12,393 nt of DNA, taken from assembly GCA_018715225.1 (NCBI GenBank), contig DVMB01000016.1, positions 1 through 12,393 of the forward strand, given 5' to 3'. The stretch comes from Candidatus Onthoplasma faecigallinarum. GTDB taxonomy: Bacteria > Bacillota > Clostridia > Christensenellales > UBA1242. Positions 8,014 through 12,393 of this stretch are shown in pieces. The notes under the pieces are model-generated. The model did not search any database, was not told where the DNA came from, and saw only the letters and a program-made list of their open reading frames with translations. Position numbers and translations under genes: made by a program. Every line of letters starts with the position of its first letter. The first letter of the stretch is position 1.

Positions 8014-8565
8014 TTAAAAATTTTTATAAACATCTTTATAAAATTTTATATTATTTTTAATCTTTTTTATATAATTATTTGTCTCTTGATATGGAACATA
8101 ATTTAGGGTTTTTCCGTCTTTAGAATATTGATTATCTCTAAGCCATACTCTTACTCTTGTCTCTCCTGCATTATACGCACATAGCGATGTTTCGATATTG
8201 TCAAATTTATTTAATAGATAACGTATGTATATGCATCCGTATTCAATATTTGTAAGCGGGTTCAACAAGTCTTCTTCGTTCAACATTGTATCTATACCAT
8301 AATAATCGTTCATATATTGAGCGGTGGACAATTTAATCTGCATCAAGCCTAAGGCTTTTTTACTAGAGACTGCGTCTACATCGTACGAACTTTCTACATT
8401 TATTACGCTTGCTATGATTGTGGGGTCCAAATCATATTTTGCTGAAATGTCTATGATTTCTAATTGAAATTTGATTGGGTGGGTAAGGCTCAAAAAAGTT
8501 TTATATCCAGCGAGCAAAAGTGTGAATATAAAACTAAATATTATTAGATATCCCCATTTTTTCAT
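8014..8565 (-). CDS. Membrane-anchored soluble lytic transglycosylase (SLT domain)
   Basis: A 183-residue cell-wall enzyme that would cleave the MurNAc-GlcNAc bond of peptidoglycan. Residues ~5-27 form a hydrophobic N-terminal anchor or signal peptide after MKKW. The SLT fold follows: VINVESSYDVDAVS with catalytic Glu58, KALGLMQI (70-77), NIEYGCIYIRYLLNKF (106-121) and CAYNAG (129-134). The set is typical of short SltY/YjbJ-like transglycosylases of Bacillota. It begins 17 bases after the dinB stop on the same strand, so it may be read from the SOS-controlled dinB promoter. No ribosome binding site precedes the ATG; instead TATAAT lies at 8577-8572, exactly six bases from it, which would place a transcript start on the ATG itself. 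Confidence 0.92.
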   Translation of the reverse strand: MKKWGYLIIFSFIFTLLLAGYKTFLSLTHPIKFQLEIIDISAKYDLDPTIIASVINVESSYDVDAVSSKKALGLMQIKLSTAQYMNDYYGIDTMLNEEDLLNPLTNIEYGCIYIRYLLNKFDNIETSLCAYNAGETRVRVWLRDNQYSKDGKTLNYVPYQETNNYIKKIKNNIKFYKDVYKNF

Positions 8566-8571
8566 ATATCT

Positions 8572-8577
8572 ATTATA
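8572..8577 (-). promoter_or_regulatory. Possible -10 box for a leaderless lytic transglycosylase mRNA
   Basis: On the reverse strand TATAAT is followed by AGATAT and then ATG, the spacing expected if the A of ATG is the first transcribed base. No good -35 is seen 16-18 bases upstream (best 3 of 6), so the call rests on the hexamer, the spacing and the lack of a ribosome binding site. The surroundings are AT-rich and chance occurrence is possible. Confidence 0.35.
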
Positions 8578-8582
8578 CGCAG

Positions 8583-9764
8583 TTAAAATTCTTTATAATC
8601 TTTAGCTAGAGAAATTACATCTTCGCCATATTTTTCTTTTAGCGAATCTATGGCTGAACAAAGTTTTTCATTTTTCACATTGTCAAATAAATTAACTTGT
8701 CGTTCCTCCTGTTTTACTATTAAATTTGTTGTGCATATTCTAAGGGCTCGCACTGGTGGAAATTTTTCTCCTGCGAGGTGGTAGAAAATCTCGTAAGAAT
8801 AGTTGAAAATATCCTGTTCGTTACTAAAATAATGATTCATCGTATTTTGTGCTGATGAATAAGTAAAATCAGCATATTTGATCGTAACATGTATAGTCTT
8901 TGCTAAAAACCCATGTGCACGTAATCTGCGAGATACTTTGCTGGATAGATCATGAAGAAAGTCTTTTATTTCATCTATATCCGTCATGTCTTTTACTGCA
9001 GTTGCACCATTGCCAACGCTTTTTGTGTCTTCGTCTTTCGGGGTAATGAGTTTGTCGTCATCAATCCCGCTGACGGCATTGTGGAGATATAGTCCAACGA
9101 CTCCAAAATGTTGACGCAAGAATTGCGGGTCGAGTAGATATAGATCGTATAGAGTATTCACGTTCATGGCGTGCAGTTTTTTAGCGGTATGTTTTCCAAT
9201 CATAATCATGTCTTCAATTTTCAATTTTTTTATAATGTCTATATGATTGTTTTCGTCAATAACGGTTAATCCCATTGGCTTTTTCATGTCACTACCCAAT
9301 TTTGCCAAAGTTTTGCTCCATGAGATACCAATAGATACCGATAATCCTAGTTCGTCGTATATCTGGGTTTGAATTTTTTTTGCCAGTTCAAGTGGGGTGG
9401 CATTAAAAAGTTTCAAACTATCAGTGACATCTAACCAACATTCGTCTATCCCAAAAGGTTCAATAAGGTCGGTGTATTGATAGTAAATGGCGTGTGCTTT
9501 TTCGCTATATTCTTGATATTTATCATGATGCGGGGCTACGGTTATCAAAGATGGGCATTTTTGCTTTGCTTCCCAGATTGCCTCGCCTGTTTTTACTCCG
9601 TAGACTTTCGCTAGATAATTTTTCGCTAGAATTATTCCCGTTCGTTTGTTAGGATCTCCAGCTACCGCAACGGCATAATTTTTTATGCTTGGATTCATCA
9701 GGCATTCTACCGATGCATAAAAATTATTCATATCCACATGTAATATCACACGTCTATCTTTCAT
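8583..9764 (-). CDS. dinB: DNA polymerase IV (Y-family, DinB)
   Basis: Error-prone translesion polymerase. The ATG at 9764 is chosen because AGGAAG (reverse strand 9776-9771) lies six bases ahead and the protein then starts MKDRRVILHVDMNNFYASVE, as in the family; an ATG at 9812 would extend it through the promoter and LexA site. Of 393 residues, the palm carboxylates are D11 (HVDMNNFYASVE) and D107/E108 (IDECWLDVT), SIGISWSKTLAKLGSDMKKP (144-163, in part) is the conserved palm segment, and a little-finger domain fills the C-terminal third. RQVNLF near the C-terminus is a good beta-clamp binding peptide. Transcription is from a consensus promoter with a LexA operator. The lytic transglycosylase gene follows at 17 bases. 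Confidence 0.96.
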   Translation of the reverse strand: MKDRRVILHVDMNNFYASVECLMNPSIKNYAVAVAGDPNKRTGIILAKNYLAKVYGVKTGEAIWEAKQKCPSLITVAPHHDKYQEYSEKAHAIYYQYTDLIEPFGIDECWLDVTDSLKLFNATPLELAKKIQTQIYDELGLSVSIGISWSKTLAKLGSDMKKPMGLTVIDENNHIDIIKKLKIEDMIMIGKHTAKKLHAMNVNTLYDLYLLDPQFLRQHFGVVGLYLHNAVSGIDDDKLITPKDEDTKSVGNGATAVKDMTDIDEIKDFLHDLSSKVSRRLRAHGFLAKTIHVTIKYADFTYSSAQNTMNHYFSNEQDIFNYSYEIFYHLAGEKFPPVRALRICTTNLIVKQEERQVNLFDNVKNEKLCSAIDSLKEKYGEDVISLAKDYKEF

Positions 9765-9783
9765 TTTTAACTTCCTTTGCAAT

Positions 9784-9812
9784 ATTATAGAACATATGTT
9801 CGATAATGTCAA
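9784..9812 (-). promoter_or_regulatory. dinB promoter with LexA (SOS) box in the spacer
   Basis: On the reverse strand TTGACA (9812-9807), a 17-base spacer and TATAAT (9789-9784) make a perfect sigma-A promoter. The spacer carries CGAACATATGTTC (9802-9790), matching the Bacillus-type LexA/DinR operator CGAAC-N4-GTTC and containing a perfect 12-base palindrome, GAACATATGTTC (9790-9801). Bound LexA would block polymerase directly. The predicted start near 9777 gives a leader of about 13 bases that begins with the ribosome binding site. Confidence 0.92.
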
Positions 9813-9853
9813 CAGAAGTCAACTTTTTTGTTGAGTTAAATTTTATATATGTA

Positions 9854-9883
9854 TTGACGAAATAAGCGTGAGTTTGTTAGAAT
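9854..9883 (+). promoter_or_regulatory. engB promoter
   Basis: TTGACG (9854-9859), an 18-base spacer and TAGAAT (9878-9883) form a good sigma-A promoter. A start at about 9890 would give a roughly 12-base leader holding GGAAG (9891-9895), six bases before the engB ATG. It diverges from the dinB promoter; the LexA box lies 52 bases further upstream, so SOS control of engB is not expected. Confidence 0.7.
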
Positions 9884-9901
9884 AAAACAAGGAAGAATAA
9901 T

Positions 9902-10495
9902 ATGAGTGAAAAAGAGATAAGATTTATTAATGTAAAATTTGTGAAAAGTGCCAGCAAAAAGGAAGAGTTTATTGACGATGATTTGCCTAAGATTGCGATA
10001 GTGGGTAGAAGTAATGTAGGGAAAAGTAGTTTAATTAATATGCTCACCAATAATAAAAAGATGGCCAAGACCAGTTCGCAACCTGGACGGACTCGCTTGG
10101 TAAATTATTTTAATGTGAATGATCAGTTTTATTTGGTAGACTTGCCTGGATACGGATTTGCTAGTGCCAGCAAGAATCTTGTCAGCAGTTGGGATAGAGT
10201 GATGAACGATTTTTTTGTCGGTAATAAAAATTTACGTCTAGTGTTACTACTTCTGGATAGTCGTCATATGCCAACAGATTTGGATAAGGAAATGTTGGAT
10301 TATCTTGCAGAAAATGAAATTCCTCACGTGATAGTTTTGACAAAAGCGGACAAGTTGAGCAAGAGCGAGTTGAATAATAATATCACAAAAATAGGTCAAG
10401 ACATTAGGCATAATAGAGAGGTCATAATTCCTACGAGTGCACAAAAAAAATTAGGAATTGACAAAATATGCAAAATTTTAGAGCAATATGTGTAA
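9902..10495 (+). CDS. engB: Ribosome biogenesis GTPase EngB (YsxC/YihA)
   Basis: An essential small GTPase in most bacteria that takes part in late assembly of the 50S ribosomal subunit. The 197 residues fit the family (about 195). All G motifs are visible: G1 GRSNVGKSS (35-43), G2 with T64 in SSQPGRTRLVNYF, G3 DLPGYGFA (80-87), G4 TKAD (147-150) and G5 TSA (178-180). GGAAG six bases before the ATG defines the start. In many Bacillota engB follows lon or clpX; here it stands alone with its own promoter, divergent from dinB, and is followed by a terminator. Confidence 0.97.
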   Translation: MSEKEIRFINVKFVKSASKKEEFIDDDLPKIAIVGRSNVGKSSLINMLTNNKKMAKTSSQPGRTRLVNYFNVNDQFYLVDLPGYGFASASKNLVSSWDRVMNDFFVGNKNLRLVLLLLDSRHMPTDLDKEMLDYLAENEIPHVIVLTKADKLSKSELNNNITKIGQDIRHNREVIIPTSAQKKLGIDKICKILEQYV

Positions 10496-10570
10496 AATTT
10501 GTTAAAAATTCGATATTTTTTAAAAAAATTAGTATAAAAACAAAAATATACAATTTAATAACTAAAATAA

Positions 10571-10602
10571 AAAACTCCCTATTTTGGGGAGCTTTTCTTT
10601 TT
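10571..10602. terminator. Bidirectional intrinsic terminator between convergent genes
   Basis: CTCCC (10575-10579) and GGGAG (10587-10591) form the stem, with AAAA and TTTT runs outside it. Forward, the stem is followed by CTTTTCTTTTTT, serving engB; on the reverse strand it is followed by TTTTTTATTTT, serving the gene that ends at 10614. The stem is short but G/C-only apart from one A-T pair. The rest of 10496-10613 is AT-rich and shows nothing else. Confidence 0.8.
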
Positions 10603-10613
10603 TATTCAAAATT

Positions 10614-11279
10614 TTATCTAGAATTTGTTGATTGAGGGGACACGGCTGTTGGATAAAGCGGTAGATCGAATACTCCAGGGCAGACTGTAGAGCCAGTGAA
10701 TGGAGTGCAAGGTGGGATAGGACAATATCCGTAGCTAGGAACCAATACGTCTACTATTGCTACTACTTTTAGTATGGTTGTAACGCAAGCAGAAATTGTG
10801 AATCCTCCAGTGGTTGTGTTGTATACGCCGGACGCTATCACGGCACTACCAAATGCAATAACATCAATTGGGGTAAGCGATGGCTGTGGAACATATAATA
10901 CGACGTCTTGAGCAAGAGTAATTGTTCCTTCGGCTGTGCCTGGCACATTGTTTGCATCTGTATATGTAACTGTAACTGGAATATTTATGTTAGCTTGCAC
11001 ACGTGCAAAATTTGGTCTGTCATCAAATCTAGTGATTACTAGATCAGTTACTGTTGCGTTGCTTCCTACAGAACTTCCGCTGACGAATGTGAGGGGAGTC
11101 GTTGGAGCAGCAGGATTGAAATTTGTCAATGTCAACGAATAATCTTCTATTTGCGATTGATTCATACAAGCATCAAAAACTTTTGTTACTTGAATGCAAA
11201 TACGTTCACAAAGTCCATTCATTACATTGTTAGTTTGACCTGGGAAAATGCCCGGTCTTGCATCTGTATAAAAAGACAT
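10614..11279 (-). CDS. Uncharacterised cysteine-containing beta-rich protein
   Basis: I do not recognise a named family. The 221-residue protein begins behind a perfect AGGAGG site seven bases ahead of the ATG, which implies strong translation. There is no signal peptide and no membrane segment. An N-terminal part holds CERICIQVTKVFDACM (24-39, Cys24, 28, 38). The middle (about 48-180) is Thr/Val-rich with alternating polar and hydrophobic residues, as in beta-sandwich proteins, including VTVTYTDAN, GTITLAQDVVLYVP and TISACVTTILKVVAIVDVLVP. The C-terminus is proline- and cysteine-rich (SYGYCPIPPCTPF, Cys186, 191, 200). The plan vaguely recalls spore coat/SPOCS-type proteins of clostridia, but this is a guess. 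The gene is visibly less AT-rich than its neighbours and is monocistronic. Confidence 0.85.
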   Translation of the reverse strand: MSFYTDARPGIFPGQTNNVMNGLCERICIQVTKVFDACMNQSQIEDYSLTLTNFNPAAPTTPLTFVSGSSVGSNATVTDLVITRFDDRPNFARVQANINIPVTVTYTDANNVPGTAEGTITLAQDVVLYVPQPSLTPIDVIAFGSAVIASGVYNTTTGGFTISACVTTILKVVAIVDVLVPSYGYCPIPPCTPFTGSTVCPGVFDLPLYPTAVSPQSTNSR

Positions 11280-11370
11280 TTTTTAACCTCCTAATATTAC
11301 TAATATATATTATTCAATCTTTTTAACTTTTGTGTGAAAGTGATTAATTTTTACTAAAATGAATAAATCA

Positions 11371-11399
11371 TTGACAAAAGTACATGCTTTTGTTAGTCT
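11371..11399 (+). promoter_or_regulatory. Possible promoter with a 20-base palindrome
   Basis: A perfect TTGACA (11371-11376) is followed after 17 bases by a poor TAGTCT (11394-11399). Between them lies ACAAAAGTACATGCTTTTGT (11374-11393), with seven-base arms that match perfectly and overlap the -35. The layout is that of an operator covering a promoter. The weak -10 makes the promoter uncertain; the palindrome itself is clear. Confidence 0.5.
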
Positions 11400-11410
11400 T
11401 ATATAACAAA

Positions 11411-12016
11411 ATGATATTATATATGTGCATTGTTGTAATAGGTGTAATTTTTACCACAATTTTGAGTTTGTCTGTGGGACTCAATTTTTTATCTGTCACA
11501 GATGGAGAAATATTGATTACTATTATATATACATTTCTCGCTCTGTTTGTGATAGATGCATTGGTCGCAATATTGGTACGCTTACTTCCAAAAAAATGGA
11601 TAAATCCATTCAACAAAATATACAACGTCAAACCATGGGAAACAAAGTTGTATTTAAAATTGAAGATTCGCTCATGGAAAGATAAAATTCCAGAGACGGG
11701 CAAAGCCCTCACAGGATTTGGTAAAGATAAAATTTTGGACATGAACGACAACCAATATATTTATAAGTTTATGGAAGAGACCGTGTATGCTGAAGTAATG
11801 CATGTAATCAGTGCTGTGCTAAGTATATTTGTAATTTTTATTAATTTAAAATTGTGGTACATTGTGGGCTTGCCAATGGCTGTAGTCAATTTTGTTATCC
11901 AAATTTTGCCTGTTATGGTCCAACGTTACAATCGCCCAAAACTTAAATTGCTGTATGATAGAAACGAAAAAAAATCACAGCAAGACAAAAAAATTGACGA
12001 AATATCTAAAAAATGA
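11411..12016 (+). CDS. CrtO-family membrane protein (acyltransferase-like)
   Basis: The C-terminal part resembles Staphylococcus aureus CrtO, glycosyl-4,4'-diaponeurosporenoate acyltransferase: WKDKIPETG against WKHKILDG, then EETVYAEVMHVIS against IETKRAELIHWIS, and VMVQRYNRPKL against IIVQRYNRPRL. Read from 11411 it has 201 residues with hydrophobic segments near 1-22, 33-57, 131-147 and 150-170 and a charged lysine-rich tail; it adds an N-terminal membrane hairpin before the KWINPFNKIY motif. No carotenoid genes are in the window, so the true substrate is unknown and many clostridial homologues probably do something else. The start is uncertain: ATGs at 11384, 11411 and 11423 are in frame and none has a ribosome binding site. 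11384 lies inside the palindrome and upstream of the start expected from TTGACA, so 11411 is preferred. Confidence 0.78.
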   Translation: MILYMCIVVIGVIFTTILSLSVGLNFLSVTDGEILITIIYTFLALFVIDALVAILVRLLPKKWINPFNKIYNVKPWETKLYLKLKIRSWKDKIPETGKALTGFGKDKILDMNDNQYIYKFMEETVYAEVMHVISAVLSIFVIFINLKLWYIVGLPMAVVNFVIQILPVMVQRYNRPKLKLLYDRNEKKSQQDKKIDEISKK

Positions 12017-12264
12017 TATAATATTTTTATAAATAAAAAAATATTTACAATGTTTAAAATTTTATGTTTTCTCGTAAGGTTTAAAATTGTATTACTATAG
12101 AATATGAAATTGACTTTAATTTTGACAGATCCTAGATTGATATAATGTAACTTGTTTTTGTTAATTGGGTAGGTGTCTCCTAACATAGAGTGGTATGGTG
12201 GGTTACATTGGCATAGAAGTTGAGAAATAGACTCAGCGTTTGAGAATTAAAAGGATATGTGTAA
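12017..12264 (+). other. Non-coding region with extended -10 and inverted repeat
   Basis: No convincing gene is seen. An A/T-only inverted repeat follows the upstream stop (12020-12028 with 12037-12045) without a T-run. An extended -10, TGATATAAT, lies at 12138-12146; a TTGACA at 12122-12127 is only 13 bases from it, too close to serve as its -35. AATGTAAC (12144-12151) and GTTACATT (12202-12209) form a perfect eight-base inverted repeat enclosing 50 bases that include TAGG/CCTA. This could be a structured leader or operator for the gene that follows. Bases 12239-12264 belong to the first copy of the gene-start duplication. Confidence 0.5.
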
Positions 12265-12384
12265 ATGAAAATATTTTCAATTAGTGACTTACATCTTGAT
12301 ATCTGTCTAACGACAGGAATCTGCGATGGTGCGTACCTAAATTTGAAAATTAAAAGGAGAGATAGTGAATGTATTTTCAATTAG
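12265..12384 (+). pseudogene. Broken 5' copy of a metallophosphoesterase gene
   Basis: ATG at 12265, nine bases after AAGGA (12251-12255), opens a 39-codon frame ending at TAG 12382-12384. Its first 12 residues, MKIFSISDLHLD, are the typical start of calcineurin-like metallophosphoesterases, with D and H of the DLH motif as metal ligands. After that the sequence (ICLTTGICDGAYLNLK) matches nothing in the family, and the frame runs through the ribosome binding site of the second copy in a different frame. It is best read as a leftover of a duplication, although a short translated leader for the next gene cannot be excluded. Confidence 0.55.
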
Positions 12385-12393
12385 TGACTTACA
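12365..12393 (+). CDS. Start of a metallophosphoesterase gene, cut by window edge
   Basis: GTG at 12365 lies five bases after GGAG (12356-12359) and opens the frame (M)NVFSISDLH, the N-terminal beta strand and first metal-binding motif of the calcineurin-like phosphoesterase superfamily. Only nine codons are visible. It shares its first strand almost exactly with the broken copy 100 bases upstream. Whether the gene is intact lies beyond the window. Confidence 0.5.

Larger units (their letters stand above)
12239..12393 (+). repeat. Tandem duplication of a gene start, ~100-base period
   Basis: Two blocks are copied. A 17-base block with the ribosome binding site (12239-12255, again at 12342-12358, one mismatch) is offset by 103. 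A 22-base block (12272-12293, again at 12372-12393, identical) is offset by 100 and reaches the window edge. The few bases between the blocks differ and carry ATG in copy 1 and GTG in copy 2. About 48 bases (12294-12341) between the copies are not repeated and contain the hairpin CTGTC-TAAC-GACAG (12303-12316). Confidence 0.85.

Noticed and set aside
8011..8050. AT palindrome between the convergent YkvI-like and transglycosylase genes as a terminator
   Set aside because: TAAAAATTTTTA has no loop, no G/C pairs and lies at the end of the coding sequence; pairing would be very weak.
12122..12146. TTGACA with TATAAT as a normal promoter
   Set aside because: The spacing is only 13 bases; the extended TGATATAAT alone is a better explanation.
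12180..12380. 66-codon reverse-strand open frame
   Set aside because: It crosses both copies of the forward gene start and shows no recognisable protein features.
1..12393. tRNA, rRNA, CRISPR array, transposase or phage genes
   Set aside because: No tRNA cloverleaf, no regularly spaced repeats of CRISPR type, and no open frame with transposase, integrase or phage features was seen.

Overview
The window is AT-rich DNA that looks like a Gram-positive, low-GC bacterium of the Bacillota, most likely an anaerobic clostridium-type lineage. The grounds are purifiable-looking Shine-Dalgarno sites (GGAG, AGGAGG), a Bacillus-type LexA box, a dnaG-rpoD operon, a PEP/pyruvate economy gene (pyruvate phosphate dikinase), and YkvI- and YsxC-type proteins. 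The species cannot be named from what is visible.

Layout. (1) 1-2258: ppdK, open at the 5' edge of the window. (2) 2220-2601: an imperfect tandem repeat of 193-base period that begins inside the last codons of ppdK and ends near a good intrinsic terminator. (3) 2788-6887: a tightly coupled forward operon of dnaG, a short protein resembling sigma-70 region 2, rpoD, and a coiled-coil/zinc-ribbon protein. All junctions overlap by a few bases. (4) 6922-7989: a YkvI-like membrane protein whose start codon lies inside a strong hairpin. (5) 8014-9764, reverse strand: dinB followed by a membrane-anchored lytic transglycosylase. dinB has a consensus sigma-A promoter with a LexA operator in its spacer. 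(6) 9854-10602: engB with its own divergent promoter and a terminator that can work in both directions. (7) 10614-11279, reverse: a cysteine-containing, beta-rich protein of unknown function. (8) 11411-12016: a CrtO-family membrane protein behind a palindrome that sits in a promoter-like position. (9) 12017-12393: non-coding sequence, then two tandem copies of the start of a metallophosphoesterase gene. The first copy is broken and the second runs off the window.

How the genes relate. The dnaG/sigma-like/rpoD/zinc-ribbon block is a version of the macromolecular-synthesis operon, joining replication priming and transcription initiation. dinB and perhaps the lytic transglycosylase behind it should respond to DNA damage. 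The points most worth a second look are the truncated sigma paralogue next to rpoD, and the two independent local duplications that each copy one end of a gene, separated from the repeat by about 47-48 bases of unique hairpin-bearing sequence. Several genes also have a -10 element almost touching the start codon and no ribosome binding site.
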